In this document: positions 1 to 7,420 of the stretch, in pieces
Layout: each line of letters starts with the position of its first letter
Position numbering within the stretch: the first letter of the stretch is position 1
Virus record (IMG/VR): IMGVR_UViG_3300042691_018004
Span: 1-38,841 of that record
DNA from: a virus
DNA length: 38,841 nucleotides
Strand: one strand, 5' to 3'
Notes under the pieces: generated by a model
Told to the model about the DNA's origin: nothing
What the model saw: the letters and a program-made list of their open reading frames with translations, nothing else
Databases searched by the model: none
Position numbers and translations under genes: made by a program

Positions 1-28
1 TGCCCGGCCCCCCGGGGGGAGGGGTCCC

Positions 29-364
29 CTAGCGCCTGCGCCGCGCCTCAGCGGATTCTCGAGCGGTCTTGAGTCGGTGACATGGGTCGGCGTGGATCGG
101 TGCGAGGTTCGACCAGTCGTCGTTGCCGCCTGCGGCGTAGGGGATCACGTGGTCGACCTGTGTCGCACCTGGCTGGTGGCAGACGTGGCAGAGGCCACCG
201 TGGTGGGCGATGACGCGGGCGTTGCGCTGCTGGAGGGCTCGGCCTCGCAGGGCGTCGGGTCTGCGCTCTGGTGCGTTGGCCCATGGCCGGGGCGCATGGT
301 CGGGGCACGGTGTCAGGTTGGGGCACCCTGGCCGTGGGCAGACCTTGGCGCGTGGCCGTGGCAT
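29..364 (-). CDS. HNH endonuclease
   Basis: A 111-residue HNH nuclease. The core lies at about residues 58-100: a CHVC pair, a VDHVIP segment carrying the first catalytic histidine, the asparagine of DWSNLAPIH, and PCHRLK with the last histidine. HNH proteins of this size lie beside the terminase in many cos-type phages and assist end cleavage during DNA packaging. Here the gene ends 28 bases from the left edge, and the terminase small subunit starts near the right edge, so on a circular map it would sit directly upstream of the terminase. The N-terminus has a second Cys/His cluster (CPRPGCPN, CPDH) that could bind zinc. The ATG start is preceded by a purine-rich GGGGGAGGGG. The family call is secure; the packaging role is inferred from family and position. 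Confidence 0.93.
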   Translation of the reverse strand: MPRPRAKVCPRPGCPNLTPCPDHAPRPWANAPERRPDALRGRALQQRNARVIAHHGGLCHVCHQPGATQVDHVIPYAAGGNDDWSNLAPIHADPCHRLKTARESAEARRRR

Positions 365-385
365 AGCCCCTCCCCCTGGGTCATT

Positions 386-410
386 CCCCGCCCGGGCGAA
401 GCGGGCGGGG
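386..410 (-). terminator. GC-rich hairpin upstream of HNH gene
   Basis: A perfect 9-bp stem (CCCCGCCCG paired with CGGGCGGGG) with a 7-base loop. No T-tract follows, as is common for hairpin terminators in high-GC actinobacterial DNA. It lies between the end of the early operon and the HNH gene start, so it could stop early transcripts or shape the 5' leader of the HNH transcript. Confidence 0.45.
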
Positions 411-482
411 CACCGGGCCTAGTCGAGCGATCCCCCGACAGCTAGGGGATGCGACACTGGCGCGGCGTCCTTGTAACGACGA

Positions 483-506
483 ACGCCCCAGCCGGAGCCA
501 GGGCGT
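483..506 (-). terminator. putative terminator of the early operon
   Basis: An inverted repeat (ACGCCC / GGGCGT, loop about 12 bases), extendable with bulges toward ACGAC/GTCGT, placed 28 bases after the stop codon of the HTH gene. On the minus strand the 3' arm runs into TTCGTCGTT. It is a plausible factor-independent terminator, but the stem is short. Confidence 0.4.
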
Positions 507-533
507 CGTGCGGGCATTGAATCTGAGTGCAAG

Positions 534-764
534 TTATACCACATCAGAGCGTCGGCGTGGACCAAACCAGTTCAGCTCGTCGGTGCCCACTTCCTGCGCC
601 TTGGCCCACGCCTGGAGGGTGGGGCCGTGGTAGCGGACGTGCTTGCCGAACTTGGAGTAGGGCGGCCCGACGCCTCTGTGCCGCCACTGGGCGAGGGTGG
701 TCGTCGGGACCCCGAGATAGATGCTGACTGAGTCGGGGTCATTCCATGTTGTGAGCTGGTCCAT
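534..764 (-). CDS. small excisionase-like HTH DNA-binding protein
   Basis: A 76-residue protein with a MerR/excisionase-type helix-turn-helix (HTH_17 style): VSIYLGVPTTTLAQWRHRGVGPP followed by a wing with KFGKHVRY (about residues 13-50). Such proteins bind DNA as excisionases or small transcription factors. The ATG at 764 was chosen because AAGGAGAG sits 7 bases upstream; the open frame continues upstream without a ribosome site. It is the last gene of the early operon, 17 bases downstream of its neighbour. A second HTH protein of this type lies next to the repressor at 11501-11686, so this one is less likely to be the excisionase and may be a regulator. The exact role is unknown. Confidence 0.8.
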   Translation of the reverse strand: MDQLTTWNDPDSVSIYLGVPTTTLAQWRHRGVGPPYSKFGKHVRYHGPTLQAWAKAQEVGTDELNWFGPRRRSDVV

Positions 765-781
765 GCTTGTCTCTCCTTGTT

Positions 782-1582
782 TCATGCCGACCGCACCTTG
801 CGCCGTGCGGCCTTCGCCTCGATCACCTGCGCCGGCGTGGCACCCTTGCCGTACTCCCAGCGCCTCACGATCGGCTCGGTCGGCAAGCACCGATGATGGC
901 CCTGGAAGGTCGCACACTGGTCGCACAGGCCGCGCACCCGGGCGATCGTCCCGGTGCGCCACGTCGAGCAGCACGAGCACTCCACGATCGCACGCTGCAC
1001 GGCGACGGGGCGATGGTCGCCTCTGCTGGCCCGCCAGATCTCCTCGCCCTTGAGCCGGAGCCATGCGGCCGACTCGGCGATGGTCGTCCGGGCGAGCAGC
1101 TCCAGATCGCCACCATCGCCGCCTATTTGCGCCGCTAAGCCGACGTGAGGCGCGATCCGGGCCAGACGGGCACCGATGAGGGCGACGGCGTCCTGGCGGC
1201 CTCTGAGCGCCTCGGTCGGATTCCAGGCGCCGATCCCGACGAGCGAGGCGACGAGGGCGTCGAGCTCTCGGGCCGCGGCGGTCATCTGCGCGAGGCAGGC
1301 GTCGATGGCGCCGACGGTGCCGTCAGCGTCGTCCAGGGCGTCAGGCTCGCCGGCGAGGGCGGCCTGGACGGTCGGATCGGCGTGGCCGCCAGCTCGGCCG
1401 CCGACGCGGGCCCGGATCGCCTGGAGGCATTCGTCGTTCGTGAGGTTGCGCTTGGAGAGCGCCCGGCCCTCGCCGAGCGACTCGGCGTAGATCCCGAGCA
1501 CCTGGTCTAGGGTGTGCGGGATCTGGAACCAGTCGAGGTCGGCGATGGCGGCGGCGATCGCCTGATCGGTCCGGTCGGTCAC
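782..1582 (-). CDS. hypothetical protein with C-terminal Cys cluster
   Basis: A 266-residue protein that I do not recognise. The first two thirds are alanine-rich and predicted helical. The C-terminal third contains CSCC, then CDQC and a later cysteine (about residues 203-232), arranged like a zinc ribbon, followed by a basic tail. It starts with GTG overlapping the stop of the primase-helicase gene as GTGA, so the two are translationally coupled. Position immediately after the primase-helicase suggests a replication accessory role, which is inference only. Confidence 0.75.
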   Translation of the reverse strand: MTDRTDQAIAAAIADLDWFQIPHTLDQVLGIYAESLGEGRALSKRNLTNDECLQAIRARVGGRAGGHADPTVQAALAGEPDALDDADGTVGAIDACLAQMTAAARELDALVASLVGIGAWNPTEALRGRQDAVALIGARLARIAPHVGLAAQIGGDGGDLELLARTTIAESAAWLRLKGEEIWRASRGDHRPVAVQRAIVECSCCSTWRTGTIARVRGLCDQCATFQGHHRCLPTEPIVRRWEYGKGATPAQVIEAKAARRKVRSA

Positions 1583-3852
1583 AAGTCCTCCATGAGCGCC
1601 TCGATGGCGCGCAGCTCGTCGTCGATGGGGCCGAGATCGGGGTCGAAGTTATCCACAGGCGGCGGGTCGGGGGCGCGGTCGTCGTTTTCTGGTGCTCCCT
1701 CGCCCTCGCTCCGCCGCGCCCCCTCCCGTAGGGAGAGGGGGCGCGGGGCGCGGTCTGTGACATCGCGCCCGGGGCGCGGTTGGGGCGCGGTGGGGCGCGG
1801 GGCGCGGTCTGGGTTATCCACAGGGTCGATTACGCTCTCCGTGGCATCGGCGCCACCATGCGTAACCGGGTCCTCGGCCTGCCGGTAGGGCTTCGCGACG
1901 ATGTAGGCGAATGCCTTCTGGGTGGGGTCGCGCTCGATCCAGCCCTCGTCCTCGAGCACGGTGCGGGCCGCCGCGATGGTCTCGTTCCTGCCCGTGAGGC
2001 GGCTCTGGATCTGGCGCGTGGAGAGGCCGGGATGGGCCTCCAGCAGCTTGCTGATCTGCTCCATGAGGATCGTCGGCCGGAAGGTGCCGTCCGGGTTGTG
2101 CGGCGTCTCGTCGGGCGCCGTGATGGTCACGCTGAGCCCCTCGGTGAGCGAGTGGGTCACATGCACCATGGCGGCCGTCGTGCCCATCGCCCGGGTCCCG
2201 TGGCGGTCCTTCGCCACGATCACCTTGAGGAGCCCGTCATCGGAGCGAGAGGGGACCTTCACGGCCTCTAGGCGGTAGCTGGCGCCGTCGATGGCCGCGG
2301 TCTTGCGCTGCGATCCGATCATGTAGCGGCTGGGGGCGTTCGGGTCCTTCGGGACGTGATCCACGATCAGCACGGCTGGGCCGCGGCGGGCGATCCACTT
2401 CGGGAAGGTCACGAACCAGCGCGCCACGTCGTCGTCGTCGTTGCCCTTCACGCCCGAGGCGGCCATCGCCTCGCCGGTGGAGTCGAGCACGACGAGCTCG
2501 GGCTGGTGCTCCTCGATGATCTGGGCCATCGCGACCCGGGCCACCGGACCCCACGAGGTTTGGGGCGAGAGGTAGATCAGCCCCTCGGTGATGGTATCCG
2601 CCGGGATACCGAGGGCGAGGAGCCGGGACGTGATGCCGTGGGCCGAGTCCTCGAGGTCGATGAGCACGACCTTCCCGCCGGCCAGGATCACCTCGACCAT
2701 CGCCGCGATCGCCACCCAGGTCTTGCCGGTGCCCGACTCGCCGAAGATCGCGTTACACCGGGAGGGGTAGAGGAGTGGGGGCTGGCCGGCCGGGGTGGCG
2801 ATGGTGGGCGCCGGTGGGGCGTAGTTGCCGCTCAGCACGTCCGAGAGGTCGACGGGCGCCCAGTCGCCGGGCTCGGCGGCCTCGGCCTCGCTCGCGGCCT
2901 CCTGGGTGCCTGTAGCGCCGCCGACGAGGTCTCGCACGTCCCAGCGCTCGCCGGCGAAGCCCTGGGCCTCGCACCAGCGCCTCGCAGCCGTGAAGTCGCC
3001 GCCGTGGCGCGTGAAGGCGATGTAGCCGAGCTTCGAGTAGGTCTCCTCGGCCCGGAGCGTCGGATGCGAGCTGGTGAACACCTTGAGCACGTCCGAGCCG
3101 CCATAGCCCACCGTGGCGCTCGGCCCTTCGCGCGGGTCCTTGCCGGGGCGCACCCATCGGTCCTCGCCTTCGGGGCCGGGGCGTAGCTTCGTCCAGCCGT
3201 CTGCGGCGAGGAGCGTGTCCCAGCTCGTGGCCGCGCTCCACTGGTCGCCTGGCCGGTCGGTGCGCTGGGTGGTGGGGCTGGTGCGCTCGCGGGTCTCGGG
3301 CTGGGCGGTGAGCAGCTCGAGGAGCCATGCCGGGGCGGCGGCGAGGTCCTCGGGCGAGCTCGCCTCCACCTCGTAGCGCCGGCCCGAGGCGTGGAGCGAC
3401 GGCGGGGCGACGACGAAGCCGCCTTCGCCTCGCACGTCCAGGCCGGGGCCGAGAGCACCCGAGGCGCTGTTGCGGATCGGCGTCCCGTCCCACCGGAAGT
3501 AGATGTGCCGCCCGCCGGACCCGGTGATCACCTCGAAGGTCTCGGGGAGCGGGCCGTAGCGCTCGACGAGCTCGGCCAGGGTCTCGTCGCCGGCCTTGCC
3601 GTCGGCCACGTCCACGTCGAGGACCCAGAGGCCCGAGGCGGCGCCGCAGACGATGCCGATGCCATGGTCGGGTGCTTCGGTCCACCAGTGGCGGATGCGC
3701 GCCTCGTCGGTGGTGCCCTCTCTCTGCCACGCGGTCACGGTCGGCACCTTGCGACCAGCGGGCACCGGGACGACCCGCCACCCGCGTCGGGCGTAGTGGA
3801 GGGCGTGCTCGAGGTTGCTGAGCTCGGGGGTGGCGGTCATGGCGGCGGTCAC
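1579..3852 (-). CDS. bifunctional primase-polymerase / replicative helicase (PrimPol + RecA-like ATPase)
   Basis: A 757-residue replication protein. Residues about 15-180 form a PrimPol (archaeo-eukaryotic primase) domain: LDVDV (D79, D81) supplies metal-binding acids, SGGRHIYF supplies the basic/His motif (H116), and GLDVRGEGGFVVAPPS is the third motif. A middle region leads to a RecA/RepA-like ATPase with Walker A GESGTGKT (about 372-379) and Walker B LVVLDS (about 455). A winged-helix-like segment (about 610-660) and a low-complexity DRAPRP-rich tail follow. It probably primes and unwinds DNA at the phage origin. The GTG start at 3852 overlaps the upstream stop as GTGA; an ATG four codons in is an alternative. 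No separate DNA polymerase is seen in the window, so the host replicase is presumably recruited. Confidence 0.9.
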   Translation of the reverse strand: MTAAMTATPELSNLEHALHYARRGWRVVPVPAGRKVPTVTAWQREGTTDEARIRHWWTEAPDHGIGIVCGAASGLWVLDVDVADGKAGDETLAELVERYGPLPETFEVITGSGGRHIYFRWDGTPIRNSASGALGPGLDVRGEGGFVVAPPSLHASGRRYEVEASSPEDLAAAPAWLLELLTAQPETRERTSPTTQRTDRPGDQWSAATSWDTLLAADGWTKLRPGPEGEDRWVRPGKDPREGPSATVGYGGSDVLKVFTSSHPTLRAEETYSKLGYIAFTRHGGDFTAARRWCEAQGFAGERWDVRDLVGGATGTQEAASEAEAAEPGDWAPVDLSDVLSGNYAPPAPTIATPAGQPPLLYPSRCNAIFGESGTGKTWVAIAAMVEVILAGGKVVLIDLEDSAHGITSRLLALGIPADTITEGLIYLSPQTSWGPVARVAMAQIIEEHQPELVVLDSTGEAMAASGVKGNDDDDVARWFVTFPKWIARRGPAVLIVDHVPKDPNAPSRYMIGSQRKTAAIDGASYRLEAVKVPSRSDDGLLKVIVAKDRHGTRAMGTTAAMVHVTHSLTEGLSVTITAPDETPHNPDGTFRPTILMEQISKLLEAHPGLSTRQIQSRLTGRNETIAAARTVLEDEGWIERDPTQKAFAYIVAKPYRQAEDPVTHGGADATESVIDPVDNPDRAPRPTAPQPRPGRDVTDRAPRPLSLREGARRSEGEGAPENDDRAPDPPPVDNFDPDLGPIDDELRAIEALMEDL
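1649..1822. other. candidate replication origin: two DnaA boxes and GGGCGCGG iterons
   Basis: Two exact TTATCCACA nonamers (1649-1657 and 1814-1822), identical to the consensus DnaA box, lie 165 bases apart. Seven direct copies of GGGCGCGG lie between them (starting at 1671, 1739, 1746, 1772, 1783, 1793 and 1800) plus one inverted copy (1714-1721). The array lies inside the low-complexity C-terminal coding region of the primase-helicase gene, where it encodes repeated DRAPRP and PVDN. I saw no other TTATCCACA in the window. Placing an origin within or beside the initiator/primase gene is common in phages and plasmids. The repeats could instead simply reflect a proline/arginine-rich linker. 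Confidence 0.5.
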
Positions 3853-3983
3853 CCTTCCCGCTCCAGTAGCCCCGTGATCGCCGCCACCGCCTGCTGGGGC
3901 ACAACCCCGTTCCCGAGCAGCTTGAGCTCAGCGGTGCGGGCCAGGCCGTGGCCGGTGCAGAGCGAGCCGTAGGTGAGGCTCAC
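3849..3983 (-). CDS. 44-residue remnant of a C5-cytosine DNA methyltransferase
   Basis: A 44-residue open frame joining the two ends of a phage cytosine methyltransferase. The N-terminus VSLTYGSLCTGHGLA resembles the SAM-binding motif I start of these enzymes, and the C-terminus LKLLGNGVVPQQAVAAITGLL matches the terminal motif X helix. The roughly 200 or more residues normally between, including the catalytic PC motif, are absent. The junction keeps the reading frame and both ends are still coupled to the neighbours by 4-base GTGA overlaps (GTG start at 3983, stop at 3849). It cannot methylate DNA. It may be a decayed gene kept for translational coupling, or a retained miniprotein. The family assignment rests on two short motifs. 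Confidence 0.7.
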   Translation of the reverse strand: MSLTYGSLCTGHGLARTAELKLLGNGVVPQQAVAAITGLLEREG

Positions 3984-4183
3984 CACCTGTCCTCCCACTC
4001 CTTGCGCGCCTCGTCCTCTTCGTCGTCCCAGGGCTCGACCACGATCCACGTGATGAGCGCGTCGGCCACCTTGGCGGCGAAGTCGTGCCCGAAGGCGGCC
4101 TTGATGGCCTCCGCGAGGCCGACCGGGTCGTCGCCCAGCTCCACGAGCGCCCGGAACCAGGCGGCCCGCTCTTCGGGGGTCAC
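3980..4183 (-). CDS. small acidic hypothetical protein
   Basis: A 67-residue protein of unknown function, with a helical N-terminal half (TPEERAAWFRALVELGD) and a strongly charged C-terminus (EPWDDEEDEARKEWEDRW). GTG at 4183 was chosen because it overlaps the upstream stop as GTGA. Its own stop overlaps the next start in the same way, so it is an integral member of the coupled chain between the nuclease and the methyltransferase remnant. No recognised domain. Confidence 0.7.
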   Translation of the reverse strand: MTPEERAAWFRALVELGDDPVGLAEAIKAAFGHDFAAKVADALITWIVVEPWDDEEDEARKEWEDRW

Positions 4184-5115
4184 GAGGGCGTCCCGTCGAT
4201 GATCTGGAGGAGCTCTCGCAGCACCTCGTCGCCGAGCTCCGGGCCGTACTGGCACCGGAGCTCGCCCATGGCGCCGTCGCGGTCCTTGATCGCACGCGTC
4301 AGCAGAACGTCCTCGCCGTCCTCCCAGAGCTGATAGGCGAGATCGAAGGCTTCAACGGCGCCCTGGTCGGAGGGGTGTGAGCAGCCGCGGTAGATGGCGA
4401 TCACGCGGTGAGCGATCTGGGCACCTGTGACGAAGCCGAACAGCGCCCGGTACTCGTTGTCGAGGTGGCTGGGTGTCAGCCGGCCAGACCGGACACCATC
4501 GAGCAGGTAGCGAGCTTGATCGAAAGTTAGGTCGGTCACGAGTGGGGCGGGAGGGAGGTCCTTGAGCTTCTTGTCGTAGATCGCCTGCGCTATCTGGGTG
4601 TAAGCGTCGGCCCGGGCCGCGGCGGACAACGGGTGCGGTCCCTTGTAGGGGACATCGGCCCACCGGCCGCGCCCGGAGGCGCGCTCCTGTGCCAATCGCG
4701 CCCGTGCCTCTGTCGTCGCGCGACGATCCGCTCGGTGCTGCTCCCCCGAAACCCACTCACACGCACCGCTCTTGAACCAGGCGAGCGCCCAGCCGTGCCG
4801 GTCGTAGGGGAAGCCGTTGGACGCGTACACGGCGAGCCGTGCTTCCGGGTAGGTGCTCTGAATGATCTCCATCCGCGACCGCGCCTCGGCGGCCGCGTCC
4901 ATGTCGCGCTTGAGCTCGGCCCAGAGCGTGCGTCCGTTCTCGAAGGTCACCTTGAAGTCGGGGAGGTACTGGCCGACCGTGCTGGCGAAAGCGGTGGGCT
5001 CGTACTCCCACTCGACGCCCTTGTGGTCGAGGTGTTGGGCGAAGGCCGCTTCCATGCGGCTGCGCATCTGCACGCCGTTGTAGATCGTTGGTCTTGCGGG
5101 GTAGATCGTGGTCAC
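4180..5115 (-). CDS. PD-(D/E)XK family nuclease
   Basis: A 311-residue protein whose first 75 residues carry a restriction-endonuclease-like active site: MRSRMEAAFA (E22), then LPDF (D53) and WAELK (E67, K69), giving the E...D...ExK pattern. The region after about residue 120 is helical and unrecognised. The start is set at the GTG at 5115, giving VTTIYPARP, with GAGGAG about 12 bases upstream; the open frame extends further up but lies out of frame over the SSB-like and exonuclease genes. A 86-base gap precedes it, and its stop overlaps the next start. Likely DNA processing in replication/recombination; the substrate cannot be told from sequence. Confidence 0.75.
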   Translation of the reverse strand: MTTIYPARPTIYNGVQMRSRMEAAFAQHLDHKGVEWEYEPTAFASTVGQYLPDFKVTFENGRTLWAELKRDMDAAAEARSRMEIIQSTYPEARLAVYASNGFPYDRHGWALAWFKSGACEWVSGEQHRADRRATTEARARLAQERASGRGRWADVPYKGPHPLSAAARADAYTQIAQAIYDKKLKDLPPAPLVTDLTFDQARYLLDGVRSGRLTPSHLDNEYRALFGFVTGAQIAHRVIAIYRGCSHPSDQGAVEAFDLAYQLWEDGEDVLLTRAIKDRDGAMGELRCQYGPELGDEVLRELLQIIDGTPS

Positions 5116-5201
5116 GTTGGGGGCTGTCTCCTCGTGCGATGGGCGGCGGATGCCCACCGCCCCAGCCGTGGACAAGGCCGGGACGGTGAGCAGGGCAGGG
5201 G

Positions 5202-5672
5202 CTAGAAGCCGCCGTCGTCGAGCAGGTCGCCGAGGTCGACGCCCGTGACCGGCCGGCGATACGACGCCTTGTAGAGCTTCGGGGCGTTGAAGCCGGCCTT
5301 CGTGCGCTCGCCGTCGCCCGAGTACTGGAGGGCGAGCGTGCCGCCTACCTCCAGCTTCTGAGCTCCAGCCGCCCGCACCGCGTCGGCCACGGCCTTCGAG
5401 GTGCTCGCGTACTTGTTGGAGCCCTTGAGGTACACGTTCCGGTGCCCGTCGTCGTCGCCGTCCTCGCGCTCGGAGGTGGCGAGCGTGACGACGACCTGCC
5501 ACATGGGGTTGCCGTCGTCCCAGGTCTTGGGGCGGCCGTCCAGGTCGGTCTGCTGCTTCGTCTGCACGTCGATGATCTCGCCGGCGACCTTGTCGCCGAT
5601 GGCCTCGAAGCGGGCCGACTTCGTGCCGCCCCCCATGAGGAGGGAGGAGGGGTCTGGAGGGGTCATGGTCAT
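5202..5672 (-). CDS. phage single-stranded DNA-binding-like protein
   Basis: A 156-residue protein resembling actinophage proteins annotated as SSB-like. It has an N-terminal LLMGGGTKSARFEAIGDKVAGEI, a central DGRPKTWDDGNPMWQVVVTL strand segment and a KAGFNAPKLYKASY segment, consistent with an OB-fold, and ends in an acidic LDDGGF-type tip such as SSBs use to recruit partners. ATG at 5672 overlaps the exonuclease stop as ATGA. The gene lies directly between exonuclease and nuclease genes, fitting a recombination/replication role. The identification comes from recall of family features rather than a diagnostic motif. Confidence 0.7.
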   Translation of the reverse strand: MTMTPPDPSSLLMGGGTKSARFEAIGDKVAGEIIDVQTKQQTDLDGRPKTWDDGNPMWQVVVTLATSEREDGDDDGHRNVYLKGSNKYASTSKAVADAVRAAGAQKLEVGGTLALQYSGDGERTKAGFNAPKLYKASYRRPVTGVDLGDLLDDGGF

Positions 5673-7420
5673 GGTTTGCTTTGCTCCTGTGTTGGTAGGG
5701 GTGCGGTGAGGGCGAGCGCTTTGGCGCCCACCTCTCCCGCGGTGTGGTCGTCGGTCCCGAAGGCGACGGCCACCTCAGCCAGGCGTCGGGCCTGGTCGAT
5801 TGTGAGGGCGCCGAGGAGGGCGCCGGTCTCCCAGCCGGGCGATGGGTCCTCGTCGGTGACGAGGGCGAGCGCTGCGCGCACGAGCAGGTCGGTGTCGCCG
5901 TCGTCGCCGTCGTGGACGTGCTGGAGGCAGGCAAGGGCGGCCTGGAAGATGGCGAGCTTCCGGGGTGTGAGCTCCTTCGCTGCGACCGCCCAGTGGCGCC
6001 CGCCGATCCGGCCGCCGCGCACCCATGAGGCGGCGATCTCTTTCGGCGCGGCGTCGAGGGCGCTCCAGCCGGCCTTGACGGCCTCCCTCGCCTCGGAGTC
6101 GATGGGGCCGTCGCCTTCGTCGGGCTCCCACGCCCGGGGCGGATCACCCAGCTCGACGCGCCCGAGGTCGACGGGCACGGTCGGCGGGAACTCGGGCTCG
6201 AGGCCGGCGGCCACCTCCAGGGTGGCGAGCACCTCGTGGAGCTCGGCCATCTGGGCGGCCGTCCACGAGGTGCGCTGCTTCGAGTCCATGCCCGAGGGCC
6301 AGCGACGGGCGAGGGCCAGGCCGTCACCATGCTTGGACACGGCCCGCACCCGGTCCACGAACCAGGCGCGCATCGCCTCGGGGTCGGCGTTGTCGATCCA
6401 GTCGAGGTCGGTGCGGGCGGCGTCAGCAGCAGCCTGAAACGCTGCGGTGGAGTCGGTGGCGCCCGTTGGGTCGGCTCCGAAGTCCACGGGATTGACGAAG
6501 GCGGCGGTCTGCTCGGGCTCGGCGTCGAAGAGCGAGGGCGGCGCCTCCACCGCCGTGAACATGGCGGCCACGTTGCGCACCTTGCGGCGTTCCCGCACCT
6601 GGGCGGCGAGGTCCACCAGCCCGTGGTCGAGGGTCACGGCCAGCAGCTCGCAGGTGCCCGAGCCGGCGGGCACGTGGGCGATGTAGGCCACGCTCGGGTC
6701 GATGGCCGGGAGGGGCGCCCAGCCGTCGTCGGTCCATCGGTGGGTAGCGCCCGAGTAGGCGGCGAGCTGGCAGGCGTAACCGATCCGCTGCGCCGACGAC
6801 CCCGTCTTGATGTCCACGATCCGCAGCTCGTCGCCCCACGGGCCGCGCACCAGCAGGTCGGCGGTGCCGCAGAGGCCGTCGCCGACGGGCACCCAAAGGA
6901 CGGCCTCGGTCATCACGGGCTCGAGCTGGTGGGCGGCGATCATGGCGGCGTAGGCGTCCACGTCGGCGTCCCAGGGGGCAGGGGGCCGGATGCCGGTCCC
7001 GGTCAGGTGGTGCTCGCAGGCGAGGTGGATCGCGGTCCCGATGTCGGCCTTGAGCTTCTCGCCGGCGTCGTGGAGGGCTCGGCCGATCACCTTGTCGGCC
7101 GCGGCGTTGTCGCCGGGCTCCACCTCGGAGAGATGATCGCGGTGGAGGTTCAGCCCATGGGCCAGGAGCCGGTGGCGCCACCGGACCAGCCCCTCGCCGT
7201 CGTCGAGCGCCTCGCAGAAGGTCGTCACCCGGGTCCGGGCCTTCGCCTTGCCGCCGTCGGGGTCGGGCGCCGAGTAGCGGGAGCCGTCCTTCGTCATCCC
7301 GGGGTGCGGCGTGCTGATCGAATTGGCGGCGGCCCACTCCAGCAGGGCACGCTCGGAGTCGGTGGCGCAGGCCGGGATCGGGTCGGCGCCCATGAGCAGC
7401 GCGTTCGCGTCGGGGATCAT
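5669..7420 (-). CDS. Cas4/RecB-like PD-(D/E)XK exonuclease
   Basis: A 583-residue exonuclease. Residues about 115-225 carry the RecB/Cas4 nuclease signature: GTAIHLACEHH (H132), GTADLLV (D187), IVDIKTG (D203, K205) and QLAAYS (Q218). A C-terminal helical region of about 240 residues follows. Such enzymes process DNA ends for recombination-dependent replication and pair with the SSB-like protein encoded just downstream. Residues 313-333 contain DFGADPTG...AAFQAAAD, a leader motif of pectate-lyase-type tail spikes, also present in this phage's own tail spike; this is odd for a nuclease. Codons there (TTT, GCT GCT GCT) have less GC at third positions than surrounding DNA. ATG 7420 overlaps the upstream stop as ATGA. 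Confidence 0.85.
   Translation of the reverse strand: MIPDANALLMGADPIPACATDSERALLEWAAANSISTPHPGMTKDGSRYSAPDPDGGKAKARTRVTTFCEALDDGEGLVRWRHRLLAHGLNLHRDHLSEVEPGDNAAADKVIGRALHDAGEKLKADIGTAIHLACEHHLTGTGIRPPAPWDADVDAYAAMIAAHQLEPVMTEAVLWVPVGDGLCGTADLLVRGPWGDELRIVDIKTGSSAQRIGYACQLAAYSGATHRWTDDGWAPLPAIDPSVAYIAHVPAGSGTCELLAVTLDHGLVDLAAQVRERRKVRNVAAMFTAVEAPPSLFDAEPEQTAAFVNPVDFGADPTGATDSTAAFQAAADAARTDLDWIDNADPEAMRAWFVDRVRAVSKHGDGLALARRWPSGMDSKQRTSWTAAQMAELHEVLATLEVAAGLEPEFPPTVPVDLGRVELGDPPRAWEPDEGDGPIDSEAREAVKAGWSALDAAPKEIAASWVRGGRIGGRHWAVAAKELTPRKLAIFQAALACLQHVHDGDDGDTDLLVRAALALVTDEDPSPGWETGALLGALTIDQARRLAEVAVAFGTDDHTAGEVGAKALALTAPLPTQEQSKP

Larger units (their letters stand above)
365..533. other. non-coding stretch with hairpins
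   Basis: No convincing gene is seen between the HNH gene and the HTH gene. The stretch contains three inverted repeats: ACGCCC/GGGCGT (483-506), ATCCCC/GGGGAT (430-450) and a 9-bp stem at 386-410. Reading on the minus strand, the first lies just after the last gene of the early operon, so transcription from that operon probably ends here. Confidence 0.5.

Noticed and set aside
1-28. Partial gene at the left edge
   Set aside because: Only 28 bases precede the HNH stop. They are G/C-only and palindromic in part, with no coding signal.
1661-1810. CRISPR-like or ribosomal repeat interpretation of the GGGCGCGG array
   Set aside because: The units are 8 bases with irregular spacing; no spacers or dyads of CRISPR type.
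5116-6330. Upstream extension of the PD-(D/E)XK nuclease frame to a 716-residue protein
   Set aside because: The extension runs out of frame through the SSB-like and exonuclease genes and is Ser/Pro/Arg-rich. The GTG at 5115 gives a protein beginning at the recognisable domain.
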